Shown: positions 19,811 through 32,008 of the stretch, piece by piece | Position numbering within the stretch: the first letter of the stretch is position 1 | Layout: the number at the start of each line of letters is the position of its first letter | Origin: Acidimicrobiales bacterium | GTDB taxonomy: Bacteria; Actinomycetota; Acidimicrobiia; Acidimicrobiales; CADCSY01 | Assembly (NCBI GenBank): GCA_030446545.1 | Contig: JAUJNB010000013.1 | Span: 1 to 64,000, forward strand | Direction: 5' to 3' | DNA: 64,000 bases | Made by a program: the position numbers and the translations under genes | Notes under the pieces: generated by a model | What the model saw: only the letters and a program-made list of their open reading frames with translations | What the model was told of the DNA's origin: nothing | Databases searched by the model: none

Positions 19811-20229
19811 AGGTGAGCACGGTCATCGCCGCCCGACCGGCGCGGGTGTGGCCCCATCTGGCCGATCTCTCCTCGCACGTCGAGTGGATGGCCGACGCCG
19901 AGACCATCCGCTTCACCACCCCCCAGCAACAGGGGGTGGGCACCAGCTTCGAGTGCGACACCAAGGTGGGCCCGCTGCGCCTCACCGACCGGATGGAGGT
20001 CACCGAGTGGGAAGAGGGACACCTCATCGGCGTGCGCCATCACGGGTTGGTCACCGGCAAGGGCCGCTTCACCATCGAGCGCCTCGACCGCGGGGAACGG
20101 ACCCGCTTCACCTGGGAGGAGGAGCTGGCCTTCCCGTGGCGCCTGGCCACCCCGGTCCTGGGCGCCATCTGGCGTCGCAACCTGTCCCGCCTGAAGGTCC
20201 GGGTCGAGTCCGGCACCGATCCCGGCTGA
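19807..20229 (+). CDS. SRPBCC/polyketide-cyclase-like protein
   Basis: A 140-residue START-like domain protein. It begins with strand KVSTVIAARPARVWPHLADL, has EWMADAETIRF, and ends in the long C-terminal helix around RRNLSRLKVRVE, the usual layout for hydrophobic ligand binding. The ATG overlaps the udgX stop by 4 nt, so the two are translationally coupled. Neither sequence nor context reveals a ligand. The link with a DNA repair enzyme may only reflect operon packing. Confidence 0.82.
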   Translation: MKVSTVIAARPARVWPHLADLSSHVEWMADAETIRFTTPQQQGVGTSFECDTKVGPLRLTDRMEVTEWEEGHLIGVRHHGLVTGKGRFTIERLDRGERTRFTWEEELAFPWRLATPVLGAIWRRNLSRLKVRVESGTDPG

Positions 20230-20351
20230 GCCCGGAGGCGCCCACGGCCCAGCCAGCTGGCCCGGGCCAGTGATGGTGCCCCGTCCCTGATCCGACGGCC
20301 ACGGACGCCGACCGGCTCCAGGTCCCTGCACCGGCGAGCCACCCGCCCCTT

Positions 20352-21268
20352 TCACACCGAGCACCGACGACGGAGGGCGAGCGCCTGGCGGGTGCGATCG
20401 ACGAGGTGGACGGCAGACGTCTTGGACGTGATGTGCAGGACCAGCCACCCCGCCACCTCGAGGTCATTGCGCCGGATGGCCCCGTCATCGAAGATCGACC
20501 GGATGGTGCCATGGGGGTTGAACCCGTCGAACTCGAGGGCCACCCTGTCCTCGGGATAGGCGTAGTCGAGGATCCGTCTACGACCTTCGACCACCACTTC
20601 GAACTGCTGCACCGGCAGGGGCATGCCCGTCGCCCGAAGGACCTCGAGCACGTCGACCTCTCGCCGGCTCCCCCAGCCTCGCGACCCTCCAGGCGATCCG
20701 CCAGCACCTCACGCATCGGAGCCAGGTCTCGACGGCCAGGGTGATCGAGGCGATCGAGGCAAGCCGAGAGGTCACCGATCTCGAGGAGGCCGCGCCGATC
20801 GGCATCGTCGACCGCGACGACCAGGGCCTCTCCGGGGAGATCGGAGACGCTGTCGACGAGGGTCCGGGCCACGGTCGTGATGGGGACGAGTTGGTGGCGG
20901 GCCAGGTCGGCCGGGGAGATCTGGGCGGAACGGTGCTGGCGGACCCCGTTGAGGTTGACCCGGACCGCCCTCGGGGTGACCACGTCGATTCGGCTGGGCC
21001 GGGGTACCAGGAGGCCCCACTGAGCGGCGGCGCTGCGGTGCGAGACCCAGCAGTTCTCGCCCACGGCCAGGCACACGGCGAGCAGGGCCTGCTCACGGGA
21101 GGGGCGTGCTCCGGCCACCGCGTAGACGCCGCGGCGCATGGCCACCCAGCTGCCCCTGGTGACCCGGACCCTGATGGCCATCGGCGTCATCCCCACGGCC
21201 AGCGCCTGAGCTCGCGTGACGAGGCCGTGTTGACGCCGAGCGACGACGCCGATAGCTCGTTCCGGGCT
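20352..21268 (-). CDS. AbiEi-antitoxin-like / DUF559 protein, apparent frameshift mid-gene
   Basis: The N-terminal part (to about 20675) holds a winged-helix AbiEi-like region, with ARRQHGLVTRAQALAVGM and RRGVYAVAG, then TVARTLVDSVSDLPGEALVV. The C-terminal part, in another frame from about 20658, is a DUF559 endonuclease-like domain: LDYAYPEDRVALEFDGF, then RRNDLEVAGWLVLHIT. One missing base at the run of five C (20670-20674) separates them, and restoring it gives about 305 residues, the normal length for this actinobacterial family. The conserved D/E-F-D pattern suggests a nuclease-type fold. No toxin partner is beside it. Confidence 0.75.
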
Positions 21269-21410
21269 CATGCGGAAATGATGCCGCCGAGGTGGGACAC
21301 TCCTCCGGAGAACCGCTGGTGACGGCGGCCCCTTCGCCAGCATTACGAGATCGACCGAGCTGGGGAGCATTGTGGTTGTAGAGCAACCCGGAGGCTCCCC
21401 AGCTGTCTGT

Positions 21411-21446
21411 GGGCTGGGGCTCCTGGGGCGGGTGGGGCTCGTGGGG
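21411..21446 (+). repeat. G-run cluster, potential G-quadruplex
   Basis: Runs of three or four G recur at 21411, 21416, 21425, 21430, 21434 and 21443 with 1-6 nt loops, enough for an intramolecular quadruplex. Related tggggctcgtgggg words recur to about 21474. Confidence 0.6.
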
Positions 21447-21501
21447 TTGTGCCACGCTGTGGGGCTCGTGGGGCTGCCCGGAAACGCACGCAGCCCCGGG
21501 A

Positions 21502-21560
21502 GGCGTGGGCCGAGCGCGGCGTGGGCCGAGCGCGGCGTGGGCCGAGCGCGGCGTGGGCCG
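21502..21560. repeat. 16-bp tandem repeat, three copies plus partial
   Basis: ggcgtgggccgagcgc is repeated exactly at 21502-21517, 21518-21533 and 21534-21549, followed by an 11-nt partial copy. Confidence 0.95.
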
Positions 21561-21633
21561 GGAAGCGTGGCCCGCGCCGGAACGCGGGAAGCGTGGGACG
21601 GGTGAGGGGACCGGGGGCGAACTCGGCGACGGG

Positions 21634-23844
21634 TCAGGTGACCGGGGCGAGCCAGACCACGCCGAGGGGGGGCAGGGTGAGGACCACGGAGTGGTCCTCC
21701 CCGTGCCAGGAACGGGCTTCGGCCTCGAGCACCGGCCCCACGTCGGTCCCGCTGCCGGCGAAGCAGGTGGCGTCGGTGTTGAGCAGGACCTCCCAGGGCC
21801 CGTCTTGGGGCAGGCCCACCCGGTAGCCGTAGCGGGGCACCGGAGTCAGGTTGGCCAAGCAGAGGACCGGGCGGCCACCGACCCCCTCGCCCACGGGCCG
21901 GCGCAGGAACGAGTAACAGCTCTGGTCGGCGTCGTTGGCGTCGATCCAGCGGAAACCCGCCGGGTCGAAGTCGCCGCTCCACAGGGCCGGCTCGCTGCGG
22001 TGCAACCGGTTGAGCTCCCGCACCAGGGCCTGCACGCCGGCGTGACCCGGATCGTCGAGGAGGTGCCAGTCGAGGCTGTGCTCGTGGGCCCACTCCCGTC
22101 CCTGGGCCAGCTCGCAGCCCATGAACAGGAGCTGCTTGCCGGGATGGCCCCACATCCAGCCGTAGAGGGCCCGAAGGTTGGCCAGCTGCTGCCAGGCGTC
22201 GCCGGGCATCTTGGCCAGCAGGGAGCCCTTGCCGTGCACCACCTCGTCGTGCGACAGCGGCAACACGAAGTTCTCGCTAAAGGCGTAGAGCAGGCCGAAG
22301 GTGAGCTGGTGGTGGTGGAAGCGGCGGTGGATGGGGTCGTTGGAGAAGTAGGCGAGCGTGTCGTGCATCCAGCCCATGTTCCACTTGTGGCCGAAACCCA
22401 GACCGCCCACGTAGACCGGGCGGCTGACACCGGGCCAGGCGGTCGACTCCTCGGCGATGGTGAGCACGCCCGGATGCTGGCCGTGCATGAGGGTGTTGAA
22501 CTCCTGGAGGAACGACACCGCCTCGAGGTTCTCCCGCCCGCCGTGGCGGTTGGGGACCCACTCGTCGGCCTTGCGGGAGTAGTCGAGATAGAGCATGGAG
22601 GCCACCGCGTCGACCCGCAGCCCGTCGACGTGGAGCTCCTCCACCCAGTACTGGCCACTGGCGGAGAGGAAGTTGCGCACCTCCCTTCGCCCGAAGTTGG
22701 GGACGAGGGTCCCCCAGTCGGGGTGCTCACCCTGGCGGGGGTCGGCGTGCTCGTAGAGGGCCGTGCCGTCGAAACGGGCCAGGGCGAAGTCGTCCTTCGG
22801 GAAGTGCGCCGGCACCCAGTCGACGATCACGCCGACGCCCCGGGCGTGGAAGGCGTCGACCAGGGCCCGGAAGTCGTCGGGGGTCCCGAAGCGGGAGGTG
22901 GGGGCGAAGTAACCGGTCACCTGGTAGCCCCAGGAAGGGTCGTAAGGGTGTTCGGCCACGGGCAGCAGCTCGACGTGGGTGAAGCCCTGGTCGGCCACGT
23001 AGGCGACCAGCTCGCTGGCCATCTCCCGGTAGGTGAGCGGGCGGTCGCCGTCCTCGGGCACCCTGCGCCAGGAACCCAGGTGGACCTCGTAGACCGACAG
23101 TGGCCCACGCAGCGGATCGGACGAGCGCCGGGCCGACAGCCACTCGGCGTCGCCCCACTCGTAGGTCGACTCGTTCACCACGCTGGCCGTGGCCGGAGGG
23201 AGCTCACAGGCGAACGCCATCGGGTCGGCCTTGAGCCGCAGGTGGTTGTCCTGGGTCACCAGCTCGTACTTGTAGCGGGCGCCGGGCCCGACGTCGGGCA
23301 GGAACAGCTCCCACACGCCCGAGGATCCCATCGAGCGCATGGGGTGCAGCCGGCCGTCCCACCGGTTGAAGTCACCCACCACCCGCACGGCCCGGGCCGA
23401 CGGCGCCCACACGGCGAACGAGGTGCCCCGCACCCCCTGGTGGGTGCGCACGTGCGAGCCCAGCACCTGCCACAGGCGCTCGTGACGACCCTCCCCGATG
23501 AGGTGGATGTCGACGTCGCCCAGGGTGGGCCAGAACCGGTAGGGGTCGTCGACGGCAAAGGTCTGGCCGTCGGGATAGGCCACCTCCAGGCGGTACGAGG
23601 GGGCCTCGCCCACCGCCAACGTGGCCGCGAACACGCCTCCGGGGTGGACCTCGTCCATGGCCTGGCGGGATCCGTCTTCGAGGATCAGGGTCATGGAGGA
23701 GGCACTGGGGCGAAAGCCCCGCACGACGGTGGAGGGCCGCTTCCCCTCGGTCGTGTGCGGGCCCAGGATTCGGTGGGGGTCGCCGTGCTCCCCCGCCACC
23801 AAGCGGTCGAGCTCGGCGTCGGGCTGCTTGGGGACGGATTTCAT
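21634..23844 (-). CDS. glgB: 1,4-alpha-glucan branching enzyme GlgB (GH13)
   Basis: Introduces alpha-1,6 branches into the linear glucan made by GlgE. The ATG at 23844 overlaps the maltokinase stop (ATGA) and gives 736 residues, normal for actinobacterial GlgB. A CBM48 region (TSFAVWAPSARAVRVVGDFN) precedes the catalytic barrel. Catalytic segments are HVDGLRVDAVASMLYLDYS (nucleophile Asp), TIAEESTAWPGVS (acid Glu) and LPLSHDEVVHGKGS. It is the last gene of glgE-treS-mak-glgB. Confidence 0.95.
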   Translation of the reverse strand: MKSVPKQPDAELDRLVAGEHGDPHRILGPHTTEGKRPSTVVRGFRPSASSMTLILEDGSRQAMDEVHPGGVFAATLAVGEAPSYRLEVAYPDGQTFAVDDPYRFWPTLGDVDIHLIGEGRHERLWQVLGSHVRTHQGVRGTSFAVWAPSARAVRVVGDFNRWDGRLHPMRSMGSSGVWELFLPDVGPGARYKYELVTQDNHLRLKADPMAFACELPPATASVVNESTYEWGDAEWLSARRSSDPLRGPLSVYEVHLGSWRRVPEDGDRPLTYREMASELVAYVADQGFTHVELLPVAEHPYDPSWGYQVTGYFAPTSRFGTPDDFRALVDAFHARGVGVIVDWVPAHFPKDDFALARFDGTALYEHADPRQGEHPDWGTLVPNFGRREVRNFLSASGQYWVEELHVDGLRVDAVASMLYLDYSRKADEWVPNRHGGRENLEAVSFLQEFNTLMHGQHPGVLTIAEESTAWPGVSRPVYVGGLGFGHKWNMGWMHDTLAYFSNDPIHRRFHHHQLTFGLLYAFSENFVLPLSHDEVVHGKGSLLAKMPGDAWQQLANLRALYGWMWGHPGKQLLFMGCELAQGREWAHEHSLDWHLLDDPGHAGVQALVRELNRLHRSEPALWSGDFDPAGFRWIDANDADQSCYSFLRRPVGEGVGGRPVLCLANLTPVPRYGYRVGLPQDGPWEVLLNTDATCFAGSGTDVGPVLEAEARSWHGEDHSVVLTLPPLGVVWLAPVT

Positions 23845-25174
23845 GGCGTGGCCTCCAAGAGGCGATGGATGGCGGCGAGGGGGATGTCGACCCAGTCGGG
23901 CCGGTGGGCCTGCTCGTAGCCGACCTCGTAGACGGCTTTGTCGAGCTCGAAGGCCACCTGCACCAGCCGGCGGTCGGCGTCGACGGCGGGCAGCACCGCT
24001 CCTGCTCCTGGCGCGCCGAGGTAGCCGGCGACGAACGAGACCCGGTTCCGGTGCTCCCAAGCATCGGCCAGGGCCATCAGCTCCTCGTCGACCTCGGTGC
24101 CCCATTCCCGCAGCGAGACCTGGGCCGCGTAGTGGAAGGAGCGGACCTGGCCGGCCACGTCGCGCAGGGGTGAGCTGGGCCGGCGCCGCTCCTCGAGGGG
24201 ACGATCAGGCTCGCCCTCGAAATCCAGGATGTACCAGCCCGAGTCGGTCCGCATGACCTGGCCCAGGTGATAGTCACCGTGGACCCGCAAGGCGGGGCCG
24301 GGATCGTTGATGGTACGCAGGCGCTGGTAGACGTGGTGCACCCGGCCGGAGTCAACCCCTTCGAGGCGCACGCGGGCGAGCTGGGCCTCCATGTCGTCGG
24401 CCCACTCCTCGGGTGTGCCGGGCACGGTCCCGAACGCCTCGGCCAGAGCCAGGTGCATCTCGGCGGTGGTGGAGCCCAGACGGCTGGCGTCGAAGGCGAA
24501 ATCGCCGCCCGCCTCCGCCGGCGGACAGCGACGGTCATAGAGGTCGCGCAAGGACAGCAGGGCCAAGGAGAAGCCGTCGGCGCCTCCGACGAGGAAGCGG
24601 TTGACCAGGGCGAAGTCGAAGTCGCCTTTGCGCCACTCGGCCACGGGCTCGGCCACGTTGGCGAAGCCCACCTCCCCCAGGGCCCGGGTCACCTCGGCGT
24701 CGGGGTTGGGGCCGTGGGCCAGCCGGCGGAACAACTTCATGATGAGACGCTCGTCGAACACGACCGAGGTGTTGGACTGGTCAGCGCCCAGATAGCGGGC
24801 CCGCTCCACCTGTTCCTCGGGCGCCATGTGGTGCAGGAGGGCGACGGTGAGCTCGGGGTCGATGGCGGCGTCGTAGACGAGCACCGTGCCCCGGTCGGTG
24901 GCCAGCTCGGAGACGATGGCCTCCGGCTTGCCCTCGAGGAACGCCTCCCGGCTGCCCACCGGGCGCAGCCCGAGCACCAACTGGTAGGTAGCCACGTCGG
25001 TGTGTCCGTGAGCCCGGGCGTCGACCAGGACCTGGACCAGCACCGGCCAGTCGCCGTCGCGCAGGATCCGCATCGACGACAGCGTCACGTCGGCGGCCTC
25101 GGCCTCGCCGCCGGCGAACCACCGCTGCCGAGGCAGGTACTCGGCCAGAGCTGCAGCCAGGGCTGCTTGGTCGA

Positions 25175-25178
<4 letters not shown>
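23841..25178 (-). CDS. mak: Maltokinase (Mak/Pep2)
   Basis: ATP-dependent kinase that makes maltose-1-phosphate, the GlgE substrate. The fold is aminoglycoside-phosphotransferase-like: N-terminal cap starting [33 protein letters not shown] (nucleotide-binding Lys), the catalytic loop [13 protein letters not shown] and the metal site [17 protein letters not shown]. Length 445 residues is as expected. It overlaps treS upstream and glgB downstream by 4 nt each. In some actinobacteria this enzyme is fused to TreS, but here the two are separate genes. Confidence 0.94.
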
Positions 25179-26876
<1,698 letters not shown>

Positions 26877-26880
<4 letters not shown>

Positions 26881-28816
26881 GCCGGGCGGATGGTGCGCAG
26901 GTGCAGGACATGGCCAGGCGTCTCCGCCGGGTCCAGGCGGACGTAGGGATGGGGTCCCTGCCAGGTGAACGTGGCTCCGGTGAGCTCGTCATGAGCCTCG
27001 AAGGGTTGGTCGAAGGGCAGGCCCAGCACGCCCAGATCGAGGGACAGGGTGTCCTCCTGCCATTGATCCGGGTCGAGGTTGACCACGCACAACACCACGT
27101 CGTCACCGTCGTCGCTGCTGCGGGAGTAGACGATCAGGGCGTCCTTGGAGCTGACGTGGAAGTGGGTGTTGCGCAGCGTGGCCAGGGCGGGGTGGTCGTG
27201 GCGGAGCTGGTTGACCTGACGGACGAAGGGGGTGAGGGGTCCGGCCTCGTCGTCCCACCCCCGCTCCTTGCGCTCGTACTTCTCGGAGTTGCGGTACTCC
27301 TCGTTGGCCTCGCTCTGGGGCTCGTTCTCGCACCACTCGTAGCCCCGGTAGACCCCGTAGCTGGGCATCAGCGTGGCGGCCAGCAACAGGCGCAGTCGGA
27401 ACGCCGCCGGGCTGCCGTTGCGCAGCGGTCCCGAGAGGATGTCGGGGGTGTTGGGCCAGAAGTTGGGCCGCATGTAATCGGCCAGGGCGCCAGTGGTCAG
27501 CTCGGTGACGTAGTCGGCCAGCTCGTCCTTGCTGGTCCGCCACGTGAAGTAGGTGTAGCTCTGGGTGAAGCCCACCTCGGCCAGCTTGGCCATGACCTTG
27601 GGCCTGGTGAAGGCCTCGGCCAGGAACAACACGTCGGGGTGCTGTCGCTGGATCTCGGGGATGGCCCAGGCCCAGAAGGCCATGGGCTTGGTGTGGGGGT
27701 TGTCCACCCGGAAGATCCGCACGCCGTGGCCGATCCAGAAGGTGAGGATGTCGCGACACGCCTCCCACAGCGCCACCCGCTCGGCCTCCTCGTCGGGCCA
27801 GAAGTTGATGGGGTAGATGTCCTGGTACTTCTTGGGGGTTCTCGGCGTAGCGGATGGTGCCGTCGGGACGGTGGTGGAACCACCGGGTGCTCGCCCACCC
27901 AGGGGTGGTCGGGCGCGCACTGCAACGCGTAGTCGAGGGCGATCTCCAGCCCGTGGGCCCCCGCCTCGGCCACCAGCTGGTCGAATTCCTCCAACGTGCC
28001 CAGGTCGGGGTGCACGGCGGTGTGGCCGCCCTCGGCCCCGCCGATGGCCCAGGGGCTCCCCACGTCGTCGGGCCCGGGGTCGAGGGTGTTGTCCGGTCCC
28101 TTGCGGTGCTGGCGGCCGATGGGGTGCACGGGAGGCAGGTAGACGATGTCGAAGCCCATGTCGGCGATGGTGGCCATGCGCTTGGCCAACCCGGTGAAGC
28201 CACCCTCGGAACGGGGGAAGACCTCGTACCAGGCCCCGCAGCGGCCCCTCGGTCGATCGACCCACAGGGGCAAGGGGTCGGCCGCGGTGACGCTGCCGGG
28301 CAGGGGCGTGTCCTGCACCGCGGCGGCCACGGCGTCGTCCAGGCCGGCGTTGAGGCGGACCTCCACGCTGCACGCCGACCGCCTGAGGGCGGCGGCGGCG
28401 TCGACCACCAGGGCCCGTCGCACCTCCGGCACCAGTTGGGTGAGGGCGTCGAGCAGGCGGGCCCCCTCCTCCAGTTCGAGGTCGACGTCCTGGCCGGCCG
28501 CGGCCTTGAGGGTGACGTCGTGACGCCAGGTGGCAAAGGCGTCGCGCCAGGCCTCGACCACCACCTCATGGGTCCCGGCGCCCTCGAAGCGGACGGTCGT
28601 CTCCCACCGGTCGTTGCCCACATGGACCATGGGCGACTCGTTGTCCCAGGCCTTCGAGCCCTTGCGCCGGGTGCGCACCCGGGCGGCCAGGACGTCGTGG
28701 CCGTCGGCGAAGATGTCGCCCGAGACCCTGACCACCTCGCCCTCGGCCGCCTTGGCGGGAAAGGCCCGGGAAGGGGTCCGGGGCCGGAGGTCGTCGATCA
28801 CGATGCGTCCCAGCAC
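26877..28816 (-). CDS. glgE: Alpha-1,4-glucan:maltose-1-phosphate maltosyltransferase GlgE, two apparent frameshifts
   Basis: Elongates alpha-glucan from maltose-1-phosphate. From GTG 28816 the N-terminal domain reads [15 protein letters not shown] and ends near DHPWVGEH. A short middle piece ([14 protein letters not shown]) is in a second frame and the remainder ([13 protein letters not shown] onward) in a third. The breaks are near 27885-27887 (ggg) and 27834-27838 (ggggg), 50 bp apart. The catalytic parts are intact: [18 protein letters not shown] (nucleophile Asp) and [12 protein letters not shown] (acid/base Glu). Repaired length is about 646 residues, within family range. First gene of the operon, divergent from glgP (111 bp). 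Confidence 0.88.
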
Positions 28817-28927
28817 CCCTACAGCCCTACCAGGCCCCGCCGCCCGGAGGAAACTCCGGACACGTCCGAGAGGGCCGGCCGCTCGACGGGGCATGGGCGA
28901 CGACCTCCCGACTACGGTCCAGCGGCG

Positions 28928-31457
28928 ATGAAGGCGCTGCGAAGTTTCACGGTCCGTCCCCGCCTGCCCGAGGCCCTGGCCGGCCTCGAGGACCTGGCCA
29001 TGAACCTCCGGTGGGCGTGGGACGAGCGCACCCGGGAGCTGTTCCGCTGGGTCGATCCCGATGCCTGGGAGTCGGGCCACCACGATCCGGTGCGCCTGCT
29101 GGGTGCGGTGGGACGGGATCGCCTGGCCCAACTGGAGGCCGAACCCGCCTTCCGCAGCTTCCTCAGCGAGGTCCACGACGCCCTCAATCGCTACTGCGAG
29201 CGGCCCCGATGGTTCCAGGGCCGCCCGGCCACCCCGTTGCGCTCGGTGGCCTACTTCTCCCCCGAGTTCGGACTGGCCGAGGCCCTGCCCCAGTACTCCG
29301 GCGGTCTCGGCGTCCTGGCCGGCGACCACCTCAAGGCGGCCAGCGACCTCGGGGTGCCTTCTCGTGGGCGTGGGCCTGTTCTACCGCCACGGCTACTTCC
29401 GCCAGTCGCTCAACAGCGACGGCTGGCAGCTCGAGCGCTATCCCAGCCTCGACCCCTTCGCCATGGCCCTGCGCCTGGTCGAGGACGTGCGCATCGAGGT
29501 CGACCTGGCCGGCCACCCGCTGGCGGCCCGGGTGTGGCGGGCCGACGTGGGCCGGGTGCGGCTGTATCTCCTCGACGCCGACATCGAGGACAACGACGAC
29601 AACGGTCGGGGCGTCACCGACCGCCTCTACGGGGGCGACACCGAACATCGCCTGCGCCAGGAGCTCCTGCTCGGCGTGGGTGGGGTGCGGGCGCTGGAAG
29701 CGGTGGGCGAGGTGACCCAGGTCTTCCACACCAATGAGGGCCACGCCGGGTTCCTCGGCCTGGAGCGCATCCGCCGCAGCATCCTCGACGGGGGCCTGGG
29801 CTTCGCCGAGGCCCTGGAGGCCACCAAGGCGGCCAGCATCTTCACCACCCACACCCCGGTACCCGCCGGCATCGACCGCTTCCCCCGCACGCTCATGGCC
29901 CGCTACTTCGAGCGCTGGACCAAGGAGTGCGGCGTCGACCTCGACACGCTCATGGCCCTCGGCCACGAGCCCGGCGAGGCGGCCGACGCCCCCTTCAACA
30001 TGGCCGTCATGGGCCTGCGCCTGGCCGGGCGTTCCAACGCCGTGTCCCGGTTGCACGGTGAGGTGAGTCGCTCGATGTTCGCGCCCCTGTGGCCGGGTGT
30101 ACCGGTCGACGAGGTGCCCATCACCTCGGTCACCAACGGGGTGCACGCCCACACCTGGGTGTCCTCGGAGATGGACGACCTGCTCGGCCGCCACGTCCTG
30201 CGGGCGTGGAGCGAGGCCGGCGCCGAGCGTTGGTCGCGCATCGAGCGGATGGGCGACGAGGAGCTGTGGCGGGTGCGCGACCAGGGTCGGGAGCGACTGG
30301 TGGCCTTCGTGCGCCAACACCTCCGGGCCTCCCTCACGGCCCGGGGACTGAGCTCGTCCGACACCGACTGGTGCACCGGCGTCCTCGACCCCAAGGCCCT
30401 CACCGTGTGCTTCGCCCGGCGCTTCGCCACCTACAAAAGGGCCACCCTGCTGCTCAGCCAACCCGAGCGTCTTCAGGCCCTGCTGGGGTCGCCCGAGCGC
30501 CCGGTGCAGTTCGTCTTCGCCGGCAAGGCCCACCCCGCCGACGACCTGGGCAAGGAGATGATCCGCCAGATCGTGTCGTTCTCCTCCCAGCCCGAGGTCC
30601 GCCATCACCTGGTGTTCGTGCCCGACTACGACATCGCGGTGGCCCGCACCCTCTTCCAAGGGGCCGACGTCTGGCTCAACAACCCCCGACGGCCCCTGGA
30701 GGCATGCGGCACGAGCGGGGAGAAGGCGGCGCTGAACGGCTCACTCAACTGCTCGGTGCTCGACGGGTGGTGGGACGAGATGTTCGACGGCGAGAACGGT
30801 TGGGCCATCTCCTCGGCCGAAGGCATCCAGGACCTGGCCAAGCGCGACCAGGTGGAGGCCGACAGCCTCTTCGCCCTCCTCGAGGACCAGATCGTCCCCC
30901 TGTTCTACGAGCGCACCCAGGGGCCGGTGCCCCGCCGGTGGGTGGCGCGCGTCAAATCCTCCCTGGCCTCGCTCGGCCCCCGCGTCACCGCCGACCGCAT
31001 GGTGGCCGACTACGTGAGCGAGCTCTACGAGCCCACCGCGGCCCGGGCCGACGCCCTGTCCGCCGACGGCTGGGCCCGGGCCCAGGCACTGGCGACGTGG
31101 AAGCAGCGGGTGCACGGGTCCTGGAAGGGCGTCCACATCGATGCCATCGACGGGGACGACGTGGCGCCCGACCTCGGAGCGGCCCGCGACGTGGAGGTGG
31201 TGGTGGCCCTGGGCGACCTGGCCGCCGGCGACGTGGCGGTCCAGGTGCTGCACGGACCGGTGGGCCAGAACGACGAGCTGGCTCCCGTAGCGGTCGTCAC
31301 CATGCAGCTGGTGGGCCCGGCCGACGACGGTCATCTCTGTTATCGGGCCCGCATCGTCTGCGACCGGCCCGGGCGCTACGGGTTCACGGCGAGGATCGTG
31401 CCGGCCCACCCCGACCTGGTGACCCCCGTCGAGCTCGGTCTGGTCACCTGGGGGTAG
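28928..31457 (+). CDS. glgP: Alpha-glucan phosphorylase GlgP (GT35), one apparent frameshift
   Basis: Releases glucose-1-phosphate from alpha-glucan using PLP. The N-terminus ([20 protein letters not shown], then [20 protein letters not shown]) runs to about 29357. The rest ([20 protein letters not shown] onward) is in another frame. One extra base at 29357-29361 (gccttctc for an expected PLV) accounts for the break. Corrected length is 842 residues, right for the short bacterial form. Motifs include [14 protein letters not shown] and the PLP region [16 protein letters not shown], in which the common GMK is GEK. Divergent from the GlgE operon. Confidence 0.9.
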
Positions 31458-31470
31458 CGCTCAGTGCCGC

Positions 31471-31680
31471 TCAGACGGCGATGACCTCGGTGACGCCCTC
31501 GACCCGGTCGCGCAGGATGCGCTCGATACCGGCCTTCATGGTCACCGTGGACGCCGGGCAGGTGCCACAGGCGCCCACCAACTCGACGGTGACGACGCCG
31601 GTCTGCTCGTCGACGTCCTTGACCACGATGTCGCCACCGTCGGCCTGGAGCGCGGGCCGGATGACTTCGATGGTGGCCAT
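31471..31680 (-). CDS. NifU C-terminal domain (Nfu-type) Fe-S scaffold protein
   Basis: A 69-residue stand-alone Nfu domain. It starts IEVIRPALQADGGDIVV, has the cluster-binding CxxC in ELVGACGTCPASTVTMKAGI and ends in IERILRDRVEGV. The two cysteines normally hold a transferable 4Fe-4S or 2Fe-2S cluster. A GTG five codons upstream is an alternative start, and ribosome sites are weak for both. It is convergent with glgP, 13 bp away. No other suf/isc gene is in the window. Confidence 0.9.
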   Translation of the reverse strand: MATIEVIRPALQADGGDIVVKDVDEQTGVVTVELVGACGTCPASTVTMKAGIERILRDRVEGVTEVIAV

Positions 31681-31801
31681 CAGACGGTCTCGCACCAGTC
31701 GAGTGTGCCGCCTCCCCGCCCTTCCCACAACCGAACCGTGGTCATGTGGCGTACACGGTGGGAGGCCTGGGCCTGCTCTTCCGCTCGTAGGATCAGAGGC
31801 C

Positions 31802-32002
31802 ATGGCCGCGGCGATGCACCAAGGGGCGGTGGCCCTGGCCCACCAGGGGGGATGGGACGAGGTCGTGCTCGTCATCCTGCCCCTGATCGTCCTGGCCGGG
31901 TTGTTGCGGCTGGCGCGGCGCCGGGCCGTTCGGGAAGCCGAGAACGAGACGGCGACCCGGGCCACGAACCCGGTCGAGGCCCCCGGGGCCGGTCCCGAGT
32001 AG
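31802..32002 (+). CDS. Small single-pass membrane protein
   Basis: A 66-residue product starting at ATG 31802 with cagagg just upstream. A short amphipathic N-terminus with two His is followed by one helix (VVLVILPLIVLAGLLRLA), an Arg cluster (RRRAVRE) and a polar tail. The topology is probably N-out/C-in by the positive-inside rule. The stop lies 7 bp before the MFS gene, so it is likely the first gene of that transcript. No homologue recognised. Confidence 0.6.
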   Translation: MAAAMHQGAVALAHQGGWDEVVLVILPLIVLAGLLRLARRRAVREAENETATRATNPVEAPGAGPE

Positions 32003-32008
32003 CGGGCC

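Larger units (their letters stand above)
21269..21633. other. 365-bp spacer with G-rich and tandem repeats
   Basis: No gene is supported here. The 5' half should contain the promoter of the DUF559 gene on the minus strand. The rest carries a G-run cluster at 21411-21446 and a 16-bp tandem repeat at 21502-21560. The glgB stop is at 21634. Confidence 0.7.

Noticed and set aside
21502-21560. Possible CRISPR or attachment site
   Set aside because: Copies abut directly with no spacers, and no integrase or cas gene is present.
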